From: Cytophagaceae bacterium
Lineage (GTDB): Bacteria; Bacteroidota; Bacteroidia; Cytophagales; Spirosomataceae
Direction of reading: 5' to 3'
NCBI GenBank assembly: GCA_027486845.1
Contig: JAIXOL010000024.1
Coordinates: 62,001-126,000, forward strand
Length of the DNA stretch: 64,000 bases
Shown here: piece after piece, positions 19,245 through 29,864 of the stretch
Layout: the number at the start of each line of letters is the position of its first letter
Position numbering within the stretch: the first letter of the stretch is position 1
Notes under the pieces: generated by a model
What the model was told of the DNA's origin: nothing
What the model saw: the letters and a program-made list of their open reading frames with translations, nothing else
Databases searched by the model: none
Made by a program: the position numbers and the translations under genes

Positions 19245-22200
19245 ATGAAAAATATCATCTTGATAATTGTTTTATTTTTGGTTTTCGAGCCATCAATCGG
19301 ACAACAAAAAGAATATAATTTCATAAATTTCAGTAGCAAAGACGGGCTTGCTTCTAACACTACTAACGCTATCTTGAAAGACAAATACGGCTTTATGTGG
19401 TTTGGTACCGAAAATGGCCTTAATAAATTTGATGGTCAAAAAATTACCCTCTACAAACATCAAGAAAACGATAGCACGAATATTGGTATTGGCTCTGTAA
19501 TGGGAATTGTCGAAGACAAAAACGGCAATTTATGGGTAGGCACAAATATCACGCTTTCGATGTATAATAGAAGTTTGGATAATTTTACGAATTATGATTT
19601 TTCAAAGTATGGCTGGATTCGAAGTTTATGTGCTGACCATCTTGGCAATATTTGGGTTGGAACTTACACAGGCTTATATTATTTCAACACAAAAACTAAA
19701 AAAATAAAATCGTATAAAGCACAACCAAATGATATTAATCAACTAAACTCGGGGCTAATACTTAGTATTTTTGAAGATTCTAAATACAATATTTGGGTGG
19801 GTACGAAGGTGGGGCTACATCTTTTCAAACCTCAAACCGAAACTTTTCAAAGATTTCTACACAGTGAAAATGACCCCAAATCAATTTCAGACAATGTAGT
19901 TCGGACGATTGTCGAAGATAAAAATGGAAATCTTTGGATAGGTACTGACATTGGTGGCCTAAACGTCATGAATCCGAACAATTTTACGTTTAGTTGTTTC
20001 AAAAAAGTCGAAAACGATGAAAAAAAACTAAGTAGCAATCGAATATTCAAAATCGCTTTTGATAATAACAATAAATTATGGCTTGGTACAGAATTGGGAG
20101 TAAACATTTTTGATATTTCGACAGGACAAGTTGAAAGAATTAAAAGTTCGTCATTCAATAAATACAACTTGTTTGGTGGGTTTGTGGGTTATTCCATCAA
20201 AGATATTTATATCGACAAAGCAGGTATTTATTGGGTGAGTTCGTTTCAGAGTGGTATCAATAAATACGATAGTAATTTGGCCTTTTTCAATTACAAATCA
20301 TACTCACCATTCGATGCTAAAGGGCTTAGTTCTTCGTCTATCACATCATTCACCGAAGGTACTTCGGGCAATATTTATGTAGGCACTGATGGAGGTGGAC
20401 TTCATTTATTCGACCGAAAAGCCAATACCATTAGGCTAATTTCCGGACAAAACTCACTAAGCGATAAAAGTACAGTTTTAGCACTTGAAAAAAAACAAAA
20501 TATACTTTGGGTCGGAACTTACAGTCATGGTTTGTTTGGTATTGACCTTAGCAATAATAGTGTAAAATATACCCAATCAATCAAAGAAAACACGAATAAC
20601 GGTGTTTTAGTACCCATCAACTGCATAAAAGCCGATAAAAGTGGACATTTATGGCTGGGAACGAACGGAAATGGTGTATATCGCTTTAATCAACTGACGG
20701 GCGAATTGATTCCTTTTGAAAAGCTCATTCATCCAAAATACAAAAATAAGTTAAATCTTAATGGCTTTATTAATTGCATAATTGAAGATAAAGCAGGTAA
20801 TATCTGGATTGGCTCGAACGGAAATGGCATAGCCGTTTTTGACCCTGTGAACAGTGATATAAAGATGTTCAACCATACCAATAGTGAATTGCCGATTGAT
20901 AAAGTACTAACGATTTTTTCAGACCGTGAAGGCAAGATTTGGGTGGGAGTTTTGGGCGGAGGCTTGTGTTTGTTTAATCCAAAAACAAATAAATTTCAGC
21001 AATTCTACGAAAATAACCTATTCTCTAATAACCTAATTTTCAAGATTTTAGAAGACGATTCTGGTAAACTTTGGCTTAGTACCCAAAAAGGAATTTCGGT
21101 GTTTGACCCAATCAAAAAAAAATTCAAAAACTATATTCATCAAAATGGCATCCAACATGGCACTTTCAACATCAATGCAGGGATGAAAACCAGCACTGGC
21201 GAAATGTACTTTGGAGGGCTTGATGGCTTTAATTACTTCAATCCTAAAAATCTTTTTAAGAATATCAATACTCCGCCACTCGTAATAACTGGTCTGAAAA
21301 TCAATAATAAACAAACTAATCCGATTGAAAATTCGGAGATTACCGACCACATTTCGATGGCTAAGGAAATAAACCTCAGCTACAAACAAAACTTTTCGTT
21401 AGACTTCATTGCCTTAAATTATACCGCTCCACACGAAAATCAGTATTCATATATGCTCAAAGGCTTTGATAAAGAGTGGATTAACGTTGGCAATACCACA
21501 ACTGCCGTTTATACCAACCTCGACCCTGGAACATATACATTCAAGCTTAAAGCCCAAAGTGAAGATGGCTCTTGGCAAACTCCCGAAAAAGCTATTAGAA
21601 TCATCGTAAATCCACCATTTTGGCGTACTTATTTTGCATATTTTGTTTATTTGCTCATTTTAGGAATAAGTCTTTGGGCTATACGTCACCGTGGAATTCA
21701 GAAATTGAGAAACGAATTTTCATTAGAACAAGAACGCCGTGAAGTTAAATACTTGATTGAAAGAGAACGTCGTGAAGCAGAACGCAAAATGGAAGTAGAA
21801 CAAATAAAAATCAAGTTTCTGACCAATCTTAGCCACGAGCTAAAAACTCCGCTTACATTAATTCTCAATCCGATTGAGAATCTTTTGAACAACGAAAAAA
21901 ATACCGAAAAACTTGAAATCATTGACATCATCAATCGGAATGCCAAAAGACTCTTAAACCTTGTCAATCAATTACTTGACTTACGCAAAATTGAAGAAAA
22001 CGAGATAAAACTCAACCTCGCTGAAGGAGATATTGTGTCTTTTGCAAAGGAAATTTTCGATTCGTTCAAATATATATCCGAACGCAAACACATTAGTCTT
22101 GATTTTGAAAGTTCGATAAATGACTATAACACAAATTTCGATAAGAATAAGGTAGAGCGAATTTTGATAAATTTGCTCTCGAACGCCATTAAATTTACCA

Positions 22201-23351
22201 ACGAAAACGGAAATGTCTATTGTCAGATTGAATCTGATGATAACAAAGGTATCAAGCTAATCATTGGCGACTCAGGTGTTGGTATTCCCGAAGAGATGCA
22301 AGCCAAGATTTTTGAGCGTTTCTTTCAAATCAACAATAGTACAAATATTCTCAATCAAGGAAGCGGTATTGGCTTATCAATTGCCCAAGAATTTGTCAAG
22401 CTTCACAGTGGCACTATCACGCTCGAAAGTGAAGAAAATATGGGTAGTATTTTTACAGTCTATTTGCCATTTGTTCGCACTACAATCAAATCTGCAGACA
22501 TCAACTCAATAGAAATCATATCGCTTGAAAACCACGAAAACGAAGTCAAACAAAAAGAAACCGAGCAAGTATCAATAAAAAAACCTGTACTATTGATTGT
22601 TGATGATAGTGAAGATCTTAGGGCATATTTGAGAGAAAGCTTAAAATCGAATTACAAAATAATTGAAGCTTCGGATGGCAAACAAGGCTGGCAAAAAACC
22701 CTTGCATCGCATCCCGAAATAATTGTGAGTGATATAAATATGCCAAATATGGATGGTATCATGTTGGTCAAAAAGATAAAAAACGATATTCGTACAAAAC
22801 ATATTCCAGTTGTATTGTTGACTGTTTTAGGGGAAGAAATAGAACAACTAAAAGGACTCGAAACTGGTGCAAACGATTACCTCACGAAGCCATTTAGTTT
22901 GAAATTATTGAATATTAAAATCAATAACCTTCTTAATCTCAATCATACCTTAAAACATATTTACAGCAAGCAAATCAATCTGGATGTGCCAGCCATCGAG
23001 GTAGTTTCGGAAGATGAAAAATTCTTATTGAAAATCGGACGTTTCATCGAAGAGCATATCACTGACTCTGAACTCTCAATCGAAGAACTGAGCCAAAAAA
23101 TGTACATGAGCCGTGGCACACTATACTCAAGAATATTAAGCCTAACTGGCGAAACACCCGTTGAGTATGTACGTTCGTTCAAACTCAAAAAGGCAGTAGA
23201 ACTCCTCGAAAAAAGCGATATGAAAATTTCTCAGATTGGCTATGAAGTTGGGTTCTCAAATCCCAATTATTTTGCTCGTGCTTTCAAAGCCAAATACGGC
23301 ATTTCTCCGACCGAATATATCAATCTAAAACGAGAACCAGCCAAAATATGA
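19245..23351 (+). CDS. Hybrid two-component system sensor/regulator (HTCS; beta-propeller, Y_Y_Y, histidine kinase, receiver, AraC HTH)
   Basis: Repeated W-x-G-T propeller motifs (GNLWVGT), NLSHELKTPLTLI H-box, VDDSEDLRAYLRES receiver, C-terminal AraC HTH (ISQIGYEVGFSNPNYFARAFKAKYGISPTEY). Confidence 0.95.
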   Translation: MKNIILIIVLFLVFEPSIGQQKEYNFINFSSKDGLASNTTNAILKDKYGFMWFGTENGLNKFDGQKITLYKHQENDSTNIGIGSVMGIVEDKNGNLWVGTNITLSMYNRSLDNFTNYDFSKYGWIRSLCADHLGNIWVGTYTGLYYFNTKTKKIKSYKAQPNDINQLNSGLILSIFEDSKYNIWVGTKVGLHLFKPQTETFQRFLHSENDPKSISDNVVRTIVEDKNGNLWIGTDIGGLNVMNPNNFTFSCFKKVENDEKKLSSNRIFKIAFDNNNKLWLGTELGVNIFDISTGQVERIKSSSFNKYNLFGGFVGYSIKDIYIDKAGIYWVSSFQSGINKYDSNLAFFNYKSYSPFDAKGLSSSSITSFTEGTSGNIYVGTDGGGLHLFDRKANTIRLISGQNSLSDKSTVLALEKKQNILWVGTYSHGLFGIDLSNNSVKYTQSIKENTNNGVLVPINCIKADKSGHLWLGTNGNGVYRFNQLTGELIPFEKLIHPKYKNKLNLNGFINCIIEDKAGNIWIGSNGNGIAVFDPVNSDIKMFNHTNSELPIDKVLTIFSDREGKIWVGVLGGGLCLFNPKTNKFQQFYENNLFSNNLIFKILEDDSGKLWLSTQKGISVFDPIKKKFKNYIHQNGIQHGTFNINAGMKTSTGEMYFGGLDGFNYFNPKNLFKNINTPPLVITGLKINNKQTNPIENSEITDHISMAKEINLSYKQNFSLDFIALNYTAPHENQYSYMLKGFDKEWINVGNTTTAVYTNLDPGTYTFKLKAQSEDGSWQTPEKAIRIIVNPPFWRTYFAYFVYLLILGISLWAIRHRGIQKLRNEFSLEQERREVKYLIERERREAERKMEVEQIKIKFLTNLSHELKTPLTLILNPIENLLNNEKNTEKLEIIDIINRNAKRLLNLVNQLLDLRKIEENEIKLNLAEGDIVSFAKEIFDSFKYISERKHISLDFESSINDYNTNFDKNKVERILINLLSNAIKFTNENGNVYCQIESDDNKGIKLIIGDSGVGIPEEMQAKIFERFFQINNSTNILNQGSGIGLSIAQEFVKLHSGTITLESEENMGSIFTVYLPFVRTTIKSADINSIEIISLENHENEVKQKETEQVSIKKPVLLIVDDSEDLRAYLRESLKSNYKIIEASDGKQGWQKTLASHPEIIVSDINMPNMDGIMLVKKIKNDIRTKHIPVVLLTVLGEEIEQLKGLETGANDYLTKPFSLKLLNIKINNLLNLNHTLKHIYSKQINLDVPAIEVVSEDEKFLLKIGRFIEEHITDSELSIEELSQKMYMSRGTLYSRILSLTGETPVEYVRSFKLKKAVELLEKSDMKISQIGYEVGFSNPNYFARAFKAKYGISPTEYINLKREPAKI

Positions 23352-23484
23352 ATCAATATTTTGTACCCTACTTTGAAGATTTAGTATAATTCGCAGAGAC
23401 TTTGTGTGTATACTTTCTTGACTACCTTTTCTTGCTATTTTTTTCAATATCCTCTTTATTAAATTTCTTTATTCATATTATTAA

Positions 23485-23526
23485 GTGTCAAAATGACATA
23501 TTTTTATCCCTTAAACATTCGGGATA
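23485..23526. promoter_or_regulatory. Two dyads upstream of susC (candidate regulator-binding region)
   Basis: TGTCA-aaa-TGACA (23486-23498) and TATCCC-10 nt-GGGATA (23505-23526). Confidence 0.3.
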
Positions 23527-23646
23527 TAAAATTGACGATATGTGCTACTTATTTCTTCAAGCATCAACTTACTTTACACCACCAAACAAAGCTTCGTTCT
23601 ATGGAAGTTTAAACTTTTTATAAAAACTATCATATTTCTATTAACT

Positions 23647-26600
23647 ATGAAACAATTTAACAATTCCATTTTACAACGGCACAAAACACAGTACTTCAAG
23701 GTATTCTGCATGTTGCTACTATCGTTTTTTAGTCTTGCTTTACATGCCCAAACCGTAAAAGGTACGGTAAAAACTAAAGCAAATGAGGCTCTGCCAGGAG
23801 CATCGGTTTCGGTGAAAGGAACAAGCAAAGGAACAGTAGCAAATTCTGATGGTAGCTACACTATTATTTGTTCGTCAAACGAAACATTAGTGTTTAGTTC
23901 GATTGGTTATAAAGCTCAAGAGGTTGTAGTAGGCAATAAATCTACGATTGACATGGTGATGGAAGAAGACCAATCTACCCTTAACGAAGTTGTTGTGGTA
24001 GGTTATGGTACTCAGAAAAAAGTGGATTTGACTGGCTCAGTGGCGAGAGTTAATTTAGAGGTACGAGAAGGAGCCCCAAACACCAACATTGCACAGTTTA
24101 TGCAAGGAGCTGTTCCAGGACTCAACGTGGGTGTCGCAACTAATTCAGGTGGTACTCCACCGATTGCGATTAGAGGGCAAACTACTTTGGGCGGTAACAG
24201 AAGCGTATTGATAATCCTTGATGGTATTCAGTACAATGGTTCTTTGTCTTCAATTAACCCAATTGATATTGCTTCAATTGATGTCTTGAAAGATGCAAGT
24301 TCAACGGCAGTTTATGGAGCTCAAGCTGCTAATGGAGTAATTTTAATCACTTCAAAAAAAGGAGGTTACGATAAAAAAACAACTGTTTCGTTTACATCGG
24401 CATACACCACTCAAAATCCGACTGTTGGTGCGACACTGAAACCTTATAATAGAGAACAGTTTTTAAATGCACTCGCCGAAGGTTTTTATGACCAAGCCTA
24501 TTTAGCACCTAATTACACCGAGAGAAATCCAAACTTTGATGTAAGAAGAGTGGTAGATGCTACGATGGCAACTCCAAATCGAACTGAGCTACTGCCAAAT
24601 GACTATAATTGGGCTAATGAAGCAACAAACACAGGCTCAATCATTGAAAACAACCTAAGTATTTCGGGAGGTAGTGGAAAAGCTCAATATTTACTTTCGG
24701 GTAGTTTTGTTGACCAAAAAGGCTATATCGTCAATGATATTTTCAAAAGAAACACTGTTAGAGCGAACCTTGAAATTAGACCTCTAAATTGGTTGAAATT
24801 TGGTTTGGTTTCATCAGGTTCATTTGTAAATCAAGATGGTGCTGAACCAAGTTTTGGAGTTTTAAATATCACATCCCCTTTGTTAGTTCCTTATGATGCT
24901 AATGGAAATGTCATTCCAAATCCTACAAATACGGTTGTTCCAAACCCTTTCAACACCTATTTTGTAGATGATAAAGACCGCAATAATTATCTATTTGCGA
25001 ATGTTTTTGCCGATGTAGATATTCCATTTATTAAAGGGTTAAACTATCGTTTGAACTTTGGAAATAATGGAAGAACTTCTGAGCGATATACTTCAAGTCA
25101 ATTTGAAGGTAATTTGACTGGCCGTGTTAGCAAAAGACTCCAACATTATTATGATTATACCTTAGATAATATTCTTAACTATACCAAAGCTTTCGGTAAA
25201 AATGAAATATCTTCCACCTTGTTATACGGTGCTATCGAACGTAAATTCAATGAAACTTTTGTTGAAGGTGTTGGTTTTTCAAGACTAAATCTAAGTTTTA
25301 ACGAACTCGGAAATGCTGATGTAAGAAATGCGTCTTCAACATCAAACAGACAAGCCCTCGCCTACCAGATGGCAAGAGTAAATTACAAATATGACAATAA
25401 ATATTTGCTAACTGCAACAATTCGCCGTGACGGTTTCTCTGGATTTGCAAAAAATAATAAGACAGCAATATTTCCTACTTTTGCCTTAGGTTGGATTGCC
25501 TCGGAAGAAGCATTTATCAAGAATATTAGTGCGATTGACTTCTTGAAATTCAGAGTGGGTTATGGCGTAGCTGGTAATCAAACACCTGCATTCTCATCTT
25601 TGGCATTAGTTGGAGTTAATCAATCATACATATTCGGAAATGGTGGAGCTACTGCTTTTGGCCAGCAAGTAAATAGTCTTGGTAATGATAATCTAAAGTG
25701 GGAACGTACGGCTGGATTGAACGTTGGTTTAGAGTTTGGGCTATTTAAAAGCAGATTGTCTGGAACTTTAGAATACTACAATAACCAAACTTATGATTTG
25801 CTTTTTAGTGTGCCATTACCGAATTTAACTGGATTTAGTAATATCCAATCAAATGTTGGTCAATTAAGCAATAAAGGATTTGAAGCAACAATTAATTATG
25901 ATGTATTTAAAGGAAAAAACTTCAAGTGGAATACTTCGTTCAACTTGTGGGGAAATGCCAATAAAATTGTAAAGTTAACTGGGGCTGATAATAACAAAGA
26001 TGGAATTGAAGATGACATCGTAGCTACTGGTACAGGTGGTTTGTATATTGGAAAAAGTATTAATTCAATATTTGACTATCAAGCAAACGGCATTTATCAA
26101 CTAAACGAAGAAAGACTTCCTGGTTTTCAATTGGGTGGATATAAAGTAGTTGACCAAAACGGAGACAAAGATATTAATGCTATAGATAGAGCGTTTTTAG
26201 GCACATTAGAGCCTAAGTTTAGAATGAGCTGGCAAAACAATTTTACCTACAAACAATTCTCACTTAATGTTTTCTTTAATTCGATTCAAGGTGGTAAAGA
26301 TGGATTCCTAACGGGTGGAAATTTTGTAAATGGATCGTTCGTTACAAACACTCGTACATATTTTAGAGATGATAATGCCATCAGAAATAATGACCTTGTT
26401 GGTCTTGATTACTGGTCGCCTTCAAATCCTGATGGAAAATATGCGAGAGTAATCACTGGCACAAGGTCTAAAGTAGAACCTACATTATATGAAAAGCGTA
26501 ATTTTATCAGATTACAGGATGTTACTTTCTCTTATGAATTACCAAGTGAAATTCTCAAAAAAATCAAAGCTGACAGAATAAACTTCTACGTTAGTGGTAA

Positions 26601-26718
26601 AAACCTTTTAACATTTACAAAGTTTGATGGTTGGGACCCCGAGACTGGTCAAGGTATGATTACTGATGGAAGACCAGTTCTTCTAGGATTCACAGGTGGT
26701 CTTATGCTTACATTCTAA
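23647..26718 (+). CDS. SusC/RagA-family TonB-linked outer membrane protein
   Basis: VKGTVKTKANEALPGASVSVKGTSKGTVANSDGSYTI carboxypeptidase-like domain; LNEVVVVGYGTQKKVDLTGSV; plug motifs. Confidence 0.96.
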   Translation: MKQFNNSILQRHKTQYFKVFCMLLLSFFSLALHAQTVKGTVKTKANEALPGASVSVKGTSKGTVANSDGSYTIICSSNETLVFSSIGYKAQEVVVGNKSTIDMVMEEDQSTLNEVVVVGYGTQKKVDLTGSVARVNLEVREGAPNTNIAQFMQGAVPGLNVGVATNSGGTPPIAIRGQTTLGGNRSVLIILDGIQYNGSLSSINPIDIASIDVLKDASSTAVYGAQAANGVILITSKKGGYDKKTTVSFTSAYTTQNPTVGATLKPYNREQFLNALAEGFYDQAYLAPNYTERNPNFDVRRVVDATMATPNRTELLPNDYNWANEATNTGSIIENNLSISGGSGKAQYLLSGSFVDQKGYIVNDIFKRNTVRANLEIRPLNWLKFGLVSSGSFVNQDGAEPSFGVLNITSPLLVPYDANGNVIPNPTNTVVPNPFNTYFVDDKDRNNYLFANVFADVDIPFIKGLNYRLNFGNNGRTSERYTSSQFEGNLTGRVSKRLQHYYDYTLDNILNYTKAFGKNEISSTLLYGAIERKFNETFVEGVGFSRLNLSFNELGNADVRNASSTSNRQALAYQMARVNYKYDNKYLLTATIRRDGFSGFAKNNKTAIFPTFALGWIASEEAFIKNISAIDFLKFRVGYGVAGNQTPAFSSLALVGVNQSYIFGNGGATAFGQQVNSLGNDNLKWERTAGLNVGLEFGLFKSRLSGTLEYYNNQTYDLLFSVPLPNLTGFSNIQSNVGQLSNKGFEATINYDVFKGKNFKWNTSFNLWGNANKIVKLTGADNNKDGIEDDIVATGTGGLYIGKSINSIFDYQANGIYQLNEERLPGFQLGGYKVVDQNGDKDINAIDRAFLGTLEPKFRMSWQNNFTYKQFSLNVFFNSIQGGKDGFLTGGNFVNGSFVTNTRTYFRDDNAIRNNDLVGLDYWSPSNPDGKYARVITGTRSKVEPTLYEKRNFIRLQDVTFSYELPSEILKKIKADRINFYVSGKNLLTFTKFDGWDPETGQGMITDGRPVLLGFTGGLMLTF

Positions 26719-26741
26719 TTGTTAAATTCTAATTCAAAAAA

Positions 26742-28445
26742 ATGAAAAATATATATAAAATTTTGTTGGGACTCACGCTGTGTTTGACAACAATTTCATG
26801 CGAAAAAACTTTCCTTGACGAAAAAAGTGAGAGTAGTTTAACCCCCGAAAATGCGTTTAATTCAAATAAGGATTTTGAAGCATCAATAAATAATCTTTAC
26901 CGATTAGTACGTCAAGAATTATATTCTCGAAACGATTTCCAGCCTTGGGATTATGCTTACAGAACCGATATTGGCTTTCCAATAACGGCCTCTGCACCTA
27001 ATCTTAGTGCCGATTATAATGCAGTGAACGGTTTTTCAAATGGTCACTGGAATCCATATTTTAAAATTATAGCCGAGGCAAACACAATCATTGGCAGAGT
27101 ACCTACATCAAAACTTACTGATGCACAAAAAAAAGAATATGAAGCACAGGGTCGTTTTTTTAGAGCATTTGCTTATCGTTGTTTAGCATATCTTTACGGT
27201 GGTGTACCGTTGATTTTAGAAGAGGTAAAAGCACCAAAAATTGATTTTGTAAGGGCAACACGTAAAGAAGTTTATGCTCAAGTTATTACCGATTTAAAAT
27301 TTGCAGCCGAAAACCTAAAGGCCATCACTGCCGTAAAAGATGGTCAAATATCGAATTTGGTCGCACAGCATTACCTTTCTGAAGTTTACATTGCTGACGG
27401 CCAATTTCAAAACGCTGTAACTGCCGCTGATGTAGTTATAAATAATTCTACCGTAAGATTGATGACAAACCGATTCGGTAGCCGCCGTACCGAAACTCCA
27501 GGTGACGTTTATTGGGATTTATTCCGTGCCAATAATCAAAACAGAGCGGGAAACACAAATACTGAAGGTCTTTGGGTGATACAGTTAGAGCCTGACACCC
27601 CAGGAGGTACTTCGCCAACAACTGTCGGTTTCTTAAATGAAAATGCGTTTCTTTTTGAGCGTGTACACGCTCCTTTACTTAGAGATTTAAGAATTAACGG
27701 TGTTTCACCTTTCAACTGGCCAATTGGTGATTATTCAGGTGGTAGAGGCGTGGGTTTCTTAGCTCCATCAAAATATTTCATTGATAATGCTTATGATGAC
27801 CCAACAAATGACATCAGAAATGCCAATCACAACTTTGTAAGAAAGTTTAGAGCTAATAATCTAAGTAGCCCACTATTTGGAAGAGAAATTGATTTTGCAA
27901 ATATCCCTGCTGGAACAACAGGTGTAAACGGTGTAAGAGTTAATTCTGGAGTGAGCGATAGAGCCATATATCCATATCAAACAAAATGTACTGACCCATT
28001 TGGTCATCCAGCAGGATTGTTGGCGGGTACTGACTCAAGATACCCATTGCTACTAAAAAGTGGTGCTGGTGCAACGTATCAAGACCAATATTTGGTACGT
28101 TTAGCTGAGACATACCTACTTAGAGCAGAAGCAAACTTGGGATTAAATAAATTAGATGCGGCAACGGCTGATATAAATGTGGTTCGTTCGAGAGCAAAAG
28201 CAAAAGCCGTAACTCCATCTGAGGTTAACATTGATTACATTTTAGATGAACGCATCAGAGAATTTGGTTTTGAAGAAAAACGTATGTTTACCTTGATGCG
28301 TCTGGGAAAATGGGCAGAAAGAGTAAGAAAATGTAATCCTTTCTATGCCTCGCAAGTAAGAGATACTTATAATCTGTGGCCAATTCCACAAGGTGAAATC
28401 GACCGTAATAGTGGTGCAGTTTTAGCACAAAACCCTGGTTATTAA
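26742..28445 (+). CDS. SusD/RagB-family nutrient-binding outer membrane lipoprotein
   Basis: Lipobox near TTISCEKTFLDEKS; EAQGRFFRAFAYRCLAYLYGGVPLI; DYILDERIREFGFEEKRMFTLMRLGKW. Confidence 0.96.
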   Translation: MKNIYKILLGLTLCLTTISCEKTFLDEKSESSLTPENAFNSNKDFEASINNLYRLVRQELYSRNDFQPWDYAYRTDIGFPITASAPNLSADYNAVNGFSNGHWNPYFKIIAEANTIIGRVPTSKLTDAQKKEYEAQGRFFRAFAYRCLAYLYGGVPLILEEVKAPKIDFVRATRKEVYAQVITDLKFAAENLKAITAVKDGQISNLVAQHYLSEVYIADGQFQNAVTAADVVINNSTVRLMTNRFGSRRTETPGDVYWDLFRANNQNRAGNTNTEGLWVIQLEPDTPGGTSPTTVGFLNENAFLFERVHAPLLRDLRINGVSPFNWPIGDYSGGRGVGFLAPSKYFIDNAYDDPTNDIRNANHNFVRKFRANNLSSPLFGREIDFANIPAGTTGVNGVRVNSGVSDRAIYPYQTKCTDPFGHPAGLLAGTDSRYPLLLKSGAGATYQDQYLVRLAETYLLRAEANLGLNKLDAATADINVVRSRAKAKAVTPSEVNIDYILDERIREFGFEEKRMFTLMRLGKWAERVRKCNPFYASQVRDTYNLWPIPQGEIDRNSGAVLAQNPGY

Positions 28446-28476
28446 CAAATTTAGGTTAAAAAATGTGATGAAATAC

Positions 28477-28508
28477 GAAGGGATAGCTTTTATCCCTTCT
28501 ATTTTTTT
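28477..28508 (+). terminator. Intrinsic terminator between susD and the GH30 gene
   Basis: gaagggata-gcttt-tatcccttc followed by tattttttt. Confidence 0.75.
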
Positions 28509-28556
28509 GCCTTAAATTTCACCAAAGATACAATTCAAACATTTCCTAAATTACAC

Positions 28557-29858
28557 ATGAAAACAGTTTCAAAAACACTCACCTACATTATACTTTCTTA
28601 CGTTGTGTGCCTTGCTTGCAAGAAAGCTGAGGTTAATACACCTATGGTTGATACAAAGCCTAATCCAACAAAAATTGTTATCAATCCACAAACCACGTTT
28701 CAAACAATAACTGGTTTTGGTGGAGCAAATAGAATGTGGGGTACGCAGTTTTTGAAACCATCAGAAGGTCCAAAAGCATTTGGCTTAGCCGATGGACAAC
28801 TGGGCTTGAGTATATTCAGAGTTAGACTGTCGTCGAACAAAACCGAATGGCCACTAATCATAGAATCGGTAAAAGAAGCAAAAAAATATGGAGCAAAAAT
28901 TTTGGCTTCACCTTGGTCGCCACCACCAGCTCTAAAAAGCAATAAAAGTGATATTGGCGGGCATTTACTTCCCGAAAATTACAAAGCATTTAAAGATTAT
29001 ATCAACGAATTTATTGTTTATATGGCACAAAATGGAGCTGTAGTTGATGTAGTTTCGATTCAGAACGAGCCAGATATAAAAGTTACTTATGAATCATGCG
29101 ACTGGACAGCTGAAGAAATGATTAATTTTTTGAAAGCACCCGGGCAAATTGTAGGAGCAAAAGTAGCCGCTCCTGAATCTTTCAATTTTAGTCAAAACAT
29201 AACAAATGCTCTTTTAGCCAACAACGAAGCCTCTCAGAAATTTGATATTGTAGCGGGGCATATCTACGGTGGTGGTTTGGCAAAATTCCCTGCCGCAGAA
29301 CAACAGAAAAAAGAAATCTGGATGACCGAATATCTAATGAATCTGAATGTTGGAAATGCTGGTGCTGCTAAATGGATTACGTTTTCGGAGGCTGCCAAGT
29401 GGGGAGAAACCCTAAAAATGCTCACTTCAGTACATGATTCCATGATAAACAACTGGAATGCGTATATTTGGTGGTATTTACAGCGTTTCTACTCATTTAT
29501 TGGTGATGGAGAGGAGGGTACAACCAATGGCGAAGTGCTGAAACGTGGCTTTGCATTTTCGCATTTTTCAAGATTCGTAAGACCTAATTTTGTACGAATA
29601 GGTGTTGATAATCCTTCAACGAATACTTTGAGAATCACGGCCTATAAAAAAGATAGTCAAACGATTGTTGAGATTCTGAACACTGAAAGTTTTTCCGTAA
29701 AAAATATTCAACTCAGTGGCTTGACTCCCACATCGGCTATAGCCTACACAACCACCGAAACCATCAATTTAGAAAAGAAAACTCTATCAATCGTAGATAA
29801 AAACGTTGAAATTGATATTTTCCCAAATAGCATAACGACCGTCGTAATCACTAATTAA
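28557..29858 (+). CDS. Glycoside hydrolase family 30-like lipoprotein
   Basis: QTITGFGGANRMWG; SPWSPPPALKSN; acid/base region SIQNEPD; nucleophile region EIWMTEYLMN. Confidence 0.85.
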   Translation: MKTVSKTLTYIILSYVVCLACKKAEVNTPMVDTKPNPTKIVINPQTTFQTITGFGGANRMWGTQFLKPSEGPKAFGLADGQLGLSIFRVRLSSNKTEWPLIIESVKEAKKYGAKILASPWSPPPALKSNKSDIGGHLLPENYKAFKDYINEFIVYMAQNGAVVDVVSIQNEPDIKVTYESCDWTAEEMINFLKAPGQIVGAKVAAPESFNFSQNITNALLANNEASQKFDIVAGHIYGGGLAKFPAAEQQKKEIWMTEYLMNLNVGNAGAAKWITFSEAAKWGETLKMLTSVHDSMINNWNAYIWWYLQRFYSFIGDGEEGTTNGEVLKRGFAFSHFSRFVRPNFVRIGVDNPSTNTLRITAYKKDSQTIVEILNTESFSVKNIQLSGLTPTSAIAYTTTETINLEKKTLSIVDKNVEIDIFPNSITTVVITN

Positions 29859-29864
29859 TTTATA

